Shown: positions 1 through 5,938 of the stretch, one piece after another
Numbering within the stretch: position 1 is the stretch's first letter
How the letters are laid out: the number at the start of each line of letters is the position of its first letter
Assembly: GCA_946481205.1 (NCBI GenBank)
Contig: CAMLNB010000076.1
Location: forward strand, 1-14,630
DNA from: an uncultured Kangiella sp.
GTDB taxonomy: Bacteria; Pseudomonadota; Gammaproteobacteria; Enterobacterales; DSM-103792
DNA length: 14,630 nucleotides
Direction: 5' to 3'
Program-made: the position numbers and the translations under genes
Notes under the pieces: generated by a model
What the model was told of the DNA's origin: nothing
The model's input: only the letters and a program-made list of their open reading frames with translations
The model's database searches: none

Positions 1-30
1 TTCGGCGCTGCGCACCTCTACCCATCCTAC
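1..30. repeat. REPIN right half, cut by the window edge
   Basis: These 30 bases are identical to the right end of the complete 99-bp REPIN at 2516-2614 and end in the same CTAC terminus. The left part must lie before the window. It is followed by the same 50-bp leader and a RAYT start codon, exactly as at 2615-2665, so the unit REPIN-leader-RAYT is present twice. Confidence 0.85.
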
Positions 31-80
31 GGAAATCGATTTAATCTGCCCTACCTATCGAATCATTTGGACGGTCACGG
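31..80 (+). promoter_or_regulatory. RAYT 5' leader, copy 1
   Basis: Fifty bases lie between the REPIN end and the RAYT ATG. They are identical base for base to 2615-2664, and a decayed version is found at 5939-5988. Such constancy suggests that leader and REPIN travel with the transposase gene or are kept alike by gene conversion. The leader presumably carries expression signals, but I see no convincing -35/-10 pair and only a weak purine stretch before the ATG. Confidence 0.5.
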
Positions 81-626
81 ATGACTGCCTATCGCCGACA
101 TTACGTTCCCGGCGGCACTTATTTCTTTACCGTCGCGTTGGCGGAACGCTCCCGACGCTTGCTGGTAGATCATATCGATCTGCTGCGCACCTCTTTTCGA
201 CAGGTCAAAGCTGCTCATCCTTTCGAAATGGTCGCCATTGTCATCTTGCCGGATCATCTGCATACGGGTTGGACATTGCCTGATGGCGACAGCGACTACT
301 CAACACGCTGGCGACAAACCAAATCCGGCTTTTCCCGCGCCCTGCCGCACGGCGAACGACTCTCCGCAAGCCGTAAAACCAAAGCCGAACGCGGGATCTG
401 GCAACGCCGTTTCTGGGAACACACTATCCGTGACGAGGCTGACCTGACTCGCTGTGTGGATTACATTCATTTCAATCCCGTCAAGCATGGTTATGTCACG
501 GCCGTGGCGGATTGGCCACATTCGAGCTTCCATCGTTCTGTTTCGGAGGGGATACACCCGGCGGAGTTGGCTGGTTGCTCAGGCTTGGCAACCAGCAGTC
601 TTGATGAATATGATGGGTTTCGCTAA
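81..626 (+). CDS. REP-associated tyrosine transposase (RAYT), copy 1
   Basis: A 181-residue protein of the IS200-like Y1/HUH transposase superfamily, RAYT branch (TnpA_REP). Such enzymes cut and rejoin single-stranded REP DNA near a GTAG tetranucleotide. Visible motifs are the HUH metal-binding pair H59-L60-H61 in PDHLHT, and the catalytic tyrosine Y128 in the block DYIHFNPVKHG. The gene begins 50 bp after a REPIN. It is 98.3% identical at DNA level to copy 2 (2665-3222) up to base 535, then diverges abruptly at residue 153, although the two C-termini remain homologous (12 of 29 residues). Compared with copy 2 it has T37, M50, G63, D68 and T80. G63 sits next to the HUH motif, where a branched hydrophobic residue is usual, so this copy may be weakened. 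The exported-protein gene at 669 follows after only 42 bp. Confidence 0.93.
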   Translation: MTAYRRHYVPGGTYFFTVALAERSRRLLVDHIDLLRTSFRQVKAAHPFEMVAIVILPDHLHTGWTLPDGDSDYSTRWRQTKSGFSRALPHGERLSASRKTKAERGIWQRRFWEHTIRDEADLTRCVDYIHFNPVKHGYVTAVADWPHSSFHRSVSEGIHPAELAGCSGLATSSLDEYDGFR

Positions 627-668
627 CGCGCCACCCAGCTGACCGGAACTGAAACAGGAACTCACGTA

Positions 669-1472
669 ATGAAAGCGCCAGTATTGCTGCTCTGCCTGGT
701 TACCCTATCCGTTGAGGCCGATGAGCTGCAGAACCGACCGATATATACGGAGTTCCCCCTTGCTGTTCGCAGCACAGACGCACTTTCGATCATGCGTGAG
801 GAATACCCAGAGTACTGTCCTGACCGGAAATGTTCAGGGACGCAGGTAGGTGACTACTGGTTTCTGGATTTGAGTGGCATTCCAACCTGGCGGCAGGTTG
901 ACCAATTCGAGTACGCACGCCTGGAAGGAAACTTCGCGGATGTCGGCACGAGCTCCGTTTACATTGCTCCTTTGACACAGAAAATCCAACTGAGCATTAG
1001 TGATTATCCTGCTGTGTATGGCCTGCTATTCGAGCGCAAGCAACTGCCAACGGTTAAGGCAGGGCCGATCGTCCCGATTGCGATGCCGCAACTGAACGAA
1101 CCTTTCCTCTTTAATGGAGTCAGCTACCGATTACGTGCGGAGTCAAGATGCATAACTTTATATGGAAATGGCACGACCGAAGGATACGACTCTGACTTTA
1201 GCATCACACTCGAAACCAATGGTCTTGGCCAAGATTTGATGATCTCAACCAAACACCGGTTAGACTACTCTGTTTACAAAACCTGCGAGGAAGCACGGCT
1301 GTCGACTCCCCCACATATTCCATTCGAATTTATCGGTGATCTGGATGGAGATGGAAAGCTGGATCTGGTTTTCCTCAACAATTCCGGCGGAGAAGCGCCA
1401 ACGATCTATCTGAGCAGCCTCGCGCAGTTGAGCGAAATCGTAAAACGAATCGATCTGAATTTGAGCTGTTAG
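669..1472 (+). CDS. Exported cysteine-containing protein with C-terminal DxDxDG loop, paralogue A
   Basis: A 267-residue protein I cannot assign to a named family. The N-terminus (MKAPVLLLCLVTLSVEA) is a short Sec-type signal peptide, so the product is probably periplasmic or outer-membrane facing. Near the C-terminus D224, D226, D228 and D232 form a DxDxDGxxD loop (GDLDGDGKLDLVF), as in EF-hand-like and FG-GAP/VCBS calcium sites; only one loop is present. It is a diverged paralogue of 1659-2456. Shared features include an early CX4C pair, an FLDL(S/A)G block, a WRQVD block, an RC in the middle, a later C(D/E)EA, the calcium-type loop and a final Cys before the stop, suggesting structural disulfides. 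AGGA at 656-659 supports this ATG. It may be co-transcribed with the upstream RAYT. Function unknown. Confidence 0.85.
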   Translation: MKAPVLLLCLVTLSVEADELQNRPIYTEFPLAVRSTDALSIMREEYPEYCPDRKCSGTQVGDYWFLDLSGIPTWRQVDQFEYARLEGNFADVGTSSVYIAPLTQKIQLSISDYPAVYGLLFERKQLPTVKAGPIVPIAMPQLNEPFLFNGVSYRLRAESRCITLYGNGTTEGYDSDFSITLETNGLGQDLMISTKHRLDYSVYKTCEEARLSTPPHIPFEFIGDLDGDGKLDLVFLNNSGGEAPTIYLSSLAQLSEIVKRIDLNLSC

Positions 1473-1486
1473 GAGTTAAATGGATC

Positions 1487-1502
1487 AGAGCCTTTTAGCT
1501 CT
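1487..1502 (+). terminator. Weak hairpin after paralogue A
   Basis: AGAGC and GCTCT form a 5-bp stem around a 6-base loop, 15 bp after the stop codon. There is no T-run after it, so intrinsic termination is doubtful. The hairpin at 1556-1580 is the better terminator candidate. Confidence 0.2.
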
Positions 1503-1533
1503 CGCTGCACCAAGCCCCGCTCAATAAGCCTGC

Positions 1534-1546
1534 GTAGGATGGGTAG
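1534..1546. repeat. REP half element (first 13 bases only)
   Basis: GTAGGATGGGTAG matches the first 13 bases of the REPINs at 2516 and 4117. The preceding bases AGCCTGC are also shared with the element at 4117. It is then interrupted by a different repeat (AGCAAGCGTAGGG...), giving a composite junction. It is either a truncated REP overwritten by the second repeat family or a real composite unit. Confidence 0.6.
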
Positions 1547-1580
1547 CAAGCGTAGGGAGCGTCTTGACGCACCGTTTTTT
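1545..1580 (+). repeat. Second palindromic repeat family, copy 1; possible terminator
   Basis: AGCAAGCGTAGGG is followed by an 18-bp palindrome (1556-1573, GGAGCGTCTTGACGCACC, one A-A mismatch) and then G plus six T (1575-1580). The same arrangement, AGCAAGCGTAGGG plus a perfect palindrome, occurs at 10492-10522. Stem plus T-run resembles a rho-independent terminator for the gene ending at 1472, and the element stands in the short gap between the two paralogues. Confidence 0.55.
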
Positions 1581-1590
1581 CTGGAGTGGA

Positions 1591-1617
1591 TTCACACTCA
1601 TTGGGATTCTGTGTTAT
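1591..1617 (+). promoter_or_regulatory. Weak promoter candidate for paralogue B
   Basis: TTCACA (1591-1596, five of six matches to the -35 consensus) is followed after 15 bp by TGTTAT (1612-1617, four of six to the -10). The spacing is short, so this is only a candidate. It lies between the T-run ending at 1580 and the ATG at 1659. Confidence 0.2.
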
Positions 1618-1658
1618 TTGGCGTGACCATAGCTCGCATCAATTTTATTGGAGGCAAC

Positions 1659-2456
1659 ATGCAAGGATGGCTACTGCTGGCGATGGCTATTGCCACCAGC
1701 GCTGTCGCGCAGGAAAACGAGCTGGAAGAGCCGATGACGTGGAGTTTTCCGGACGCGGTTCACCCCATCGAAGCGCTAGATGCCACGATTGAAAGTGAGA
1801 ATCGCTGGTGCGCCAACCATACCTGCCGGAGACGCCTGCTGGGCAACTTCCTTTTTCTGGATTTGGCCGGGCCACCCGCCTGGCGTCAGGTTGACAGTTT
1901 CTACTACTTCAGCGATTCCCCTCGTAACGAAGCGAGCACCAGTGTCTATCTGGATCTCGAAGGGCGCGGGGGCCAGAAGCAAGAACACTTTTGGTATCCG
2001 GTTGTCGGGATGCTGTTTTCAGCTGATCAGCTGCCCTGGGTAGCCCCCGGCGCGCTTGCCGAGCACAAAATCGCCGGTGATGAGACACCTTTTTTGTATA
2101 ACGGTAGAACCTATCGGCTGCGGTTTGAGCCGCGTTGCCACCAAGGCTCATGGTTCAATGGCCCTGCGTTCTTCGCCGACATGAGCATTTTCCTGCTTGC
2201 CGATGGCATCGAGCAGCAACTGAGCACCACGCTGAAGACCAATGGTGTTGGCATGGGCTATTCGAGCTGTGACGAAGCCAAAGCCAATCTGCCCAAGGCA
2301 ATCCACTTTGATTTTGTTGGCGACATGGATGGCGATGGCAAGCTGGATTTGGTATTCATGAACAATGCCGGCGGATTTTTTCCAACCGTCTATATGAGTC
2401 GCTATGCAGAACCCAGCCAGCTGCTCAAAGCGTTTTCGAGCAATGAGAGTTGCTAA
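1659..2456 (+). CDS. Exported cysteine-containing protein with C-terminal DxDxDG loop, paralogue B
   Basis: A 265-residue protein, paralogue of 669-1472. I place the start at 1659 rather than at the in-frame ATG at 1539. GGAGG lies at 1650-1654, four bases upstream, and translation from 1659 begins directly with a Sec signal peptide (MQGWLLLAMAIATSAVAQ, probable cut after AVA). The longer version would put 40 residues, encoded by repeat DNA, before it. D222, D224, D226 and D230 make a DxDxDGxxD loop in GDMDGDGKLDLVF. Cysteines match those of paralogue A: an early CX4C, RC mid-protein, SCDEA, and Cys as the last residue. The protein is likely calcium-binding and disulfide-bonded in the periplasm or at the surface. 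This is inference, since the family is not recognised. Overall similarity to A is moderate, so the duplication is old. Confidence 0.85.
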   Translation: MQGWLLLAMAIATSAVAQENELEEPMTWSFPDAVHPIEALDATIESENRWCANHTCRRRLLGNFLFLDLAGPPAWRQVDSFYYFSDSPRNEASTSVYLDLEGRGGQKQEHFWYPVVGMLFSADQLPWVAPGALAEHKIAGDETPFLYNGRTYRLRFEPRCHQGSWFNGPAFFADMSIFLLADGIEQQLSTTLKTNGVGMGYSSCDEAKANLPKAIHFDFVGDMDGDGKLDLVFMNNAGGFFPTVYMSRYAEPSQLLKAFSSNESC

Positions 2457-2515
2457 ACCGAATCGTGCATACGGCCGATTGGCGACTCGGCGCCGGGTTG
2501 ATTTGCGAAGCACGC

Positions 2516-2614
2516 GTAGGATGGGTAGAGGCACCTCGTGCCGGAACCCATCATCTCCCCCGCTCCACCAACTGAACGATGGGTTTCGGCGCTGCGCACC
2601 TCTACCCATCCTAC
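2516..2614. repeat. Complete REPIN (two inverted REPs), upstream of RAYT copy 2
   Basis: A 99-bp element starting GTAG and ending CTAC, with perfect 16-bp terminal inverted repeats (GTAGGATGGGTAGAGG / CCTCTACCCATCCTAC). Each half can fold alone. Left: GATGGGT pairs with ACCCATC around an inner GGCAC-CTC-GTGCC hairpin. Right: GATGGGT...ACCCATC with an inner GGCGC-TGC-GCACC hairpin having one mismatch. GTAG plus hairpin is the REP layout recognised by RAYTs, and an inverted pair is a REPIN. It ends exactly 50 bp before the RAYT ATG. Confidence 0.9.
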
Positions 2615-2664
2615 GGAAATCGATTTAATCTGCCCTACCTATCGAATCATTTGGACGGTCACGG
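2615..2664 (+). promoter_or_regulatory. RAYT 5' leader, copy 2
   Basis: Identical to 31-80 over all 50 bases. It occupies the whole gap between REPIN and ATG. Its role is unknown; an expression signal or a part of the transposition unit are both possible. Confidence 0.5.
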
Positions 2665-3222
2665 ATGACTGCCTATCGCCGACATTACGTTCCCGGCGGC
2701 ACTTATTTCTTTACCGTCGCGTTGGCGGAACGCTCCCGACGCTTGCTGGTAGATCATATCGATCTGCTGCGCGCCTCTTTTCGGCAGGTCAAAGCTGCTC
2801 ATCCTTTCGAAATTGTCGCCATTGTCATCTTGCCGGATCATCTGCATACGGTTTGGACATTGCCCGAGGGCGACAGCGATTACTCAACACGCTGGCGACA
2901 AATCAAATCCGGCTTTTCCCGCGCCCTGCCTCACGGCGAACGACTCTCCGCAAGCCGTAAAACCAAAGCCGAACGCGGGATCTGGCAACGCCGTTTCTGG
3001 GAACACACTATCCGTGACGAGGCTGACCTGACTCGCTGTGTGGATTACATTCATTTCAATCCCGTCAAGCATGGTTATGTCACGGCCGTGGCGGATTGGC
3101 CACATTCGAGCTTCCATCGCTTTGTGGAGAATGGGTTTTACCCACACCATTGGGCCGGCAGCTCCATACTGGCCGTCGACGATCGGCATGAGTATGATGC
3201 GCCTCGCCAGAGTGTTACTTAG
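2665..3222 (+). CDS. REP-associated tyrosine transposase (RAYT), copy 2
   Basis: A 185-residue HUH/Y1 transposase of the RAYT type, the likely mobiliser of the REPINs in this window. H59-L60-H61 is the HUH pair and Y128 in DYIHFNPVKHG is the predicted nucleophile. One tyrosine is typical of this IS200-related group. Compared with copy 1 this version carries the more usual family residues near the active site (V63, E68 in TLPEGD, I80 in QIKSGFS), so it is the better candidate for the active enzyme. The first 455 bp of coding sequence and the whole upstream region are nearly identical to copy 1. The last 33 codons are a different allele-like sequence, so the two genes are mosaics. No terminal repeats of an insertion sequence bracket it, as expected for domesticated RAYTs. 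Confidence 0.94.
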   Translation: MTAYRRHYVPGGTYFFTVALAERSRRLLVDHIDLLRASFRQVKAAHPFEIVAIVILPDHLHTVWTLPEGDSDYSTRWRQIKSGFSRALPHGERLSASRKTKAERGIWQRRFWEHTIRDEADLTRCVDYIHFNPVKHGYVTAVADWPHSSFHRFVENGFYPHHWAGSSILAVDDRHEYDAPRQSVT

Positions 3223-3378
3223 CTGACAATACTTGCGCCGCCAACCAAGTCAGAACAATCGGCGCCGGCATCAATTGACATCGCATCTTTTTTTCCCAAC
3301 ACGCTCGCGATTGCCCGGTTGATAATGTGCGCCGGCTTCCGCCTGTTTGTGGTCAAAATTCAACCGAAGGAAAGAACT

Positions 3379-4101
3379 ATGAATGGACGTCACAACACTG
3401 ACTTGTTGACGCTCACACCGTCCACCCTTATCTCCGCCCGAGTGGCCGGGCTGGCTTATCTGGCGAACATTGGTCTTGGCTTATTTGGCGAATCGTTTGT
3501 CCGCGGCTCGCTCGTTGTCGCAGGCGATGCTGGCGCGACTGCAAGCAACATTCTCGCCTCGCCTTTGCTGTGGCGCACCGGTATCGCCACGGATTTGCTT
3601 ATGCAATTGCTCGACTTGCCGTTGATTGTCTTTTTCTACTTGTTGCTCAAGCCGGTCAGTCATCCGCTCGCGCTGCTTGCCACCGCCTTTAATCTTGTTC
3701 AAACCGCTGTTCTGGCTGCCAATAAGCTGACGCTAGTCGCTGCGCTGTCTTTGCTCAATTCATCGACTGGTGCGCAAGTGCCGTCAGAGTTGCATGCGCA
3801 AGCACTTCTGGCCATCAACCTACACGGGTATGGTTTTGGCATTGGCCTTATTTTCTTTGGCTTCACCTGCCTCGTCCGAGGCTACCTCATGTACCGGGCC
3901 ACCTATATACCGCGGGTACTTGGCGGGTTGCTGATCATCGCAGGCATCAGCTACTTGGTTAACAGCTTTGCATTGCTGCTGTCGCCGTCATTCGCTGCGT
4001 TGCTCTTTCCAATGGTCTTGTTTCCGGCACTGGCCGCTGAACTTGCACTCAGTATCTGGCTGCTCTTTGCCAACAGAGCTGTCTCTCAACAGGCCGCGTA
4101 G
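3379..4101 (+). CDS. DUF4386-type integral membrane protein
   Basis: A 240-residue, strongly hydrophobic protein with about six membrane segments (roughly residues 20-40, 66-90, 95-127, 147-170, 179-201 and 206-231). The sequence style, with ARVAGLAYL near the N-terminus, LHGYGFGIGLIFFGF in the middle, and the IPRVLGGLLIIAGISYLV stretch, fits the DUF4386 family of uncharacterised membrane proteins. No function is established for that family to my knowledge. The start at 3379 is chosen because AAGGAAAG ends a few bases before this ATG. An earlier in-frame ATG at 3319 would add 20 residues and has no clear ribosome site. Transcribed alone, and facing the Rid gene, with a REPIN in the convergent gap. 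Confidence 0.8.
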   Translation: MNGRHNTDLLTLTPSTLISARVAGLAYLANIGLGLFGESFVRGSLVVAGDAGATASNILASPLLWRTGIATDLLMQLLDLPLIVFFYLLLKPVSHPLALLATAFNLVQTAVLAANKLTLVAALSLLNSSTGAQVPSELHAQALLAINLHGYGFGIGLIFFGFTCLVRGYLMYRATYIPRVLGGLLIIAGISYLVNSFALLLSPSFAALLFPMVLFPALAAELALSIWLLFANRAVSQQAA

Positions 4102-4116
4102 ATACGATTAGCCTGC

Positions 4117-4215
4117 GTAGGATGGGTAGAGGCACGGCGTGCCGAAACCCATCGATTTCCCTGCACCACCAACTGAACGATGGGTTTCGGCGCTGCGCAC
4201 CTCTACCCATCCTAC
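4117..4215. repeat. Complete REPIN between convergent genes
   Basis: A 99-bp element of the same length and ends as 2516-2614: GTAGGATGGGTAGAGG at the left, its reverse complement at the right. The left inner hairpin is GGCAC-GGC-GTGCC instead of GGCAC-CTC-GTGCC, a change of the loop that keeps the stem. It begins 15 bp after the DUF4386 stop, in a convergent gap, where REPs are commonly found. No RAYT adjoins it, so it is a dispersed copy. It may also stall or terminate transcription from both sides. Confidence 0.9.
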
Positions 4216-4313
4216 TGGCTTTTTCTCAGTGCGATAGTTCATTGAGCCCACGCTTTCGCATGTCTCGCTTATTCGTGTGCTGAGCCGCCTGTATTTGTCC
4301 CGTCTTCAGCGCT

Positions 4314-4718
4314 TCAGTTGCCAACCGCCTCAGGCAGCTTTGCAATCACTTTTATCTCGAACTGAAAACCATAAAGCCACGTCACACCGACGCCGGTCAG
4401 CGTGGGGTGTGGCGCCTCGCCCCAAAACTCCGGCACGATACTCCAGAGGGTCTCGAAATGGGTTTCGGGGTCGACGATGAAAACCGTGACGTCGACCACG
4501 TCATCGAACGTGCAGCCCGCTGCGGCGAGGACCGCGTTGAGGTTTCTGAATGCCAATCGTGCCTGCGCTGTCAGGTCCGGCTCGGGGGAGCCGTCTTCGC
4601 GGCTGCCGACCTGTCCGGAAACGAACAGAAAACCGTTGCAGCGGATCGCTGGTGAGTAACGGTTGCGTTGGTAAAGTGCCTGGCGCCCGGCAGGGAAAAC
4701 CACATCGCGTTTAGTCAT
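4314..4718 (-). CDS. Rid (YjgF/YER057c/UK114) family protein
   Basis: A 134-residue protein with the Rid family fold signature: an RCNGFLFVSGQVG strand region (residues about 25-37), then QARLAFRNLNAVLAAAGCTFDDVVDVTVFIVD, and a C-terminal FEIKVIAKL strand. RidA proper deaminates reactive enamines/imines from amino-acid metabolism and needs an arginine in the PARSCVEV segment. Here the aligned segment reads PTLTGVGV, with Leu at that position, so enamine deaminase activity is not supported and one of the other Rid subfamilies is more likely. GGAG stands 8 bases before the ATG (minus strand). The gene is divergent from the lysR-type gene, which probably controls it. Confidence 0.88.
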   Translation of the reverse strand: MTKRDVVFPAGRQALYQRNRYSPAIRCNGFLFVSGQVGSREDGSPEPDLTAQARLAFRNLNAVLAAAGCTFDDVVDVTVFIVDPETHFETLWSIVPEFWGEAPHPTLTGVGVTWLYGFQFEIKVIAKLPEAVGN

Positions 4719-4790
4719 CGGATATCTCCATTAGCTGGCCTTGGGCCGTTAACCGTGAGGCTTGTTTTTCAATGATGGCGGCAGTGTAGG

Positions 4791-4801
4791 GAGACAGTCT
4801 C
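4791..4801. promoter_or_regulatory. 11-bp palindrome in the rid-lysR intergenic region
   Basis: GAGACAGTCTC is a perfect palindrome around a central A, near the middle of the divergent intergenic region. It may be a second operator or a half of an extended LysR-type binding region together with 4832-4850. Chance cannot be excluded. Confidence 0.3.
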
Positions 4802-4831
4802 TGCGGATAAACGTACCCATTCCGGTTTCAC

Positions 4832-4850
4832 TGTTTGTAGAATCCAAACA
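4832..4850. promoter_or_regulatory. Candidate LysR-type operator
   Basis: TGTTTG and CAAACA are perfect 6-bp inverted arms separated by 7 bases. The sequence contains T-N11-A (T4835 to A4847) centred on the palindrome axis, the form known for LysR-type regulators. It lies 25-43 bp before the lysR ATG, a position suited to autorepression, and in the divergent control region shared with the Rid gene. Confidence 0.5.
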
Positions 4851-4874
4851 ATCCCAGACGTCCCCGGAGTGCAA

Positions 4875-5798
4875 ATGGACCGTTTCGATGCGATGACGGC
4901 GTTCGCCCGCGTAGTGGAAACTGGCAGCTTCACCAAAGCGGCCGAAACGCTGCAGATGAACAAAACCAGCGTGACGCAGCTGGTGCAGCAGTTGGAAGGA
5001 CGCTTGCGCGTAAAGCTGCTCAACCGCACCACGCGCAAGGTCAACGTAACAGCTGACGGTGCGGCGTATTACGAACGGGTCGTGCGCCTGCTGGCCGACA
5101 TGGACGATGCGGAAACCAGCCTTTCCGGCGCCGCCGCAACGCCCAGAGGCCGATTGCGGGTGGATGTGCCAACCCCGTTGGCCAGCCTGATCGTGATCCC
5201 GGCCTTGCCGAGCTTTTATGCGCAGTACCCCGACATCCAACTGGATATGGGTGTTAGTGATCGCAAGGTGGATCTGATCGACGAAAGTGTTGATTGCGTG
5301 ATACGCGGTGGCGAGCTCACCGATCAATCGTTGATTGCGCGCCACGTGGGTGATCTGCAACTGGGCGTTTATGCCGCGCCGGGTTACCTGGAGCGGGCCG
5401 GTACCCCGGCGTCACCACACGCATTGGAAGACACGCAACACTGCGTTGTCAGTTACGGCTGGGCGCGCACCGGCAAGGCATCCGCCTATGCCATGCACCG
5501 CGACGGCGAACGTGTGCAGGTGCAATGTCGTTATGTGCTGGCCGTGGATGATGGCAACGCCTATCTCGCTGCAGGATTGGCCGGCCTGGGCGTGCTCTGG
5601 CTACCGGATTACATGGCCAAAGCACATGTCGCGCGCGGCGAGCTGGTGCCGTTATTCGAAGACTGGCAGCTCGCGCCCATGCCGCTGTACGTGGCCTTCC
5701 CACCGAACCGGCATGTCAGCCGCAAACTGCGCGTGTTCGTCGACTGGATTGTTGCGCTGATGGCGCAGCATGCACCGGTTGCGCGTGAGCAGCGTTGA
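4875..5798 (+). CDS. LysR-family transcriptional regulator
   Basis: A 307-residue LysR-type regulator of normal length. Residues 1-60 form the winged helix-turn-helix (MDRFDAMTAFARVVETGSF, then TKAAETLQMNKTSVTQLVQQ, then LEGRLRVKLLNRTTRKV). Residues about 90-295 form the ligand-binding domain, beginning at GRLRVDVP. I prefer ATG at 4875 because GGAG (4866-4869) is five bases upstream; a GTG at 4869 overlaps that site. The divergent Rid gene is the obvious target, probably with an unknown small-molecule inducer. The last 57 bp, encoding the C-terminal helix and stop, recur with 90% identity at the end of the Sel1 gene 4.7 kb downstream, while the N-terminal side is unique. This gene is therefore the likely source of that repeat or the insertion target. 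Confidence 0.93.
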   Translation: MDRFDAMTAFARVVETGSFTKAAETLQMNKTSVTQLVQQLEGRLRVKLLNRTTRKVNVTADGAAYYERVVRLLADMDDAETSLSGAAATPRGRLRVDVPTPLASLIVIPALPSFYAQYPDIQLDMGVSDRKVDLIDESVDCVIRGGELTDQSLIARHVGDLQLGVYAAPGYLERAGTPASPHALEDTQHCVVSYGWARTGKASAYAMHRDGERVQVQCRYVLAVDDGNAYLAAGLAGLGVLWLPDYMAKAHVARGELVPLFEDWQLAPMPLYVAFPPNRHVSRKLRVFVDWIVALMAQHAPVAREQR

Positions 5799-5800
5799 GC
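5741..5800 (+). repeat. 60-bp direct repeat, left copy (3' end of lysR)
   Basis: Matches 10429-10488 without gaps at 54 of 60 positions; the first 40 bases differ at one position only. It includes the lysR stop codon. The left edge is sharp, since bases before 5741 and 10429 do not match, and similarity ends after GTTGAGC. It resembles the direct repeats left by site-specific insertion at the 3' end of a gene, where the target gene stays intact. Confidence 0.8.
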
Positions 5801-5853
5801 AACCGTGCCGACATTGGCTGTGGTGCGTAATCCCCCTGCCGTGCAGAGCACAT

Positions 5854-5938
5854 GTAGGATGGGTAGATGCATAACGAGCCGAAACCCATCGCCAGCTGAA
5901 TGATGGTTTTCGGCGCTGCGCACCTCTGCCCGTCATAC
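5854..5938. repeat. Decayed REPIN
   Basis: Starts GTAGGATGGGTAGATG and ends CACCTCTGCCCGTCATAC, clearly the same element as 2516-2614. It is only about 85 bp long and has a ruined left inner hairpin (GCATAACGAGCC) plus point changes in the right arm. The terminal arms no longer pair perfectly. It is followed by a decayed RAYT leader, as an intact unit would be. Confidence 0.75.

Noticed and set aside
75..263. Minus-strand 62-codon frame, repeated at 2659-2847
   Set aside because: It recurs only because the RAYT genes are duplicated. It lies antisense to their 5' part and has no ribosome site or family resemblance.
1539..1658. 40-residue N-terminal extension of paralogue B
   Set aside because: It is encoded partly by repeat DNA, would bury the signal peptide, and GGAGG stands directly before the ATG at 1659.
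2148..2609. 153-codon minus-strand frame over paralogue B and the REPIN
   Set aside because: It runs through a palindromic repeat and antisense to a gene with signal peptide and ribosome site; no independent evidence of coding.
1..3222. Composite transposon formed by the two RAYT units
   Set aside because: The units are direct repeats of a RAYT/REPIN type not known to move cargo as composite elements, and there are no target-site duplications that I can define at the outer ends.
4117..4215. CRISPR-like repeat
   Set aside because: The copies are dispersed, palindromic over 99 bp and without regular spacers; they are REPINs.
4749..5360. 203-codon minus-strand frame
   Set aside because: It is the antisense shadow of the lysR gene, whose HTH and ligand domain are clear on the plus strand.
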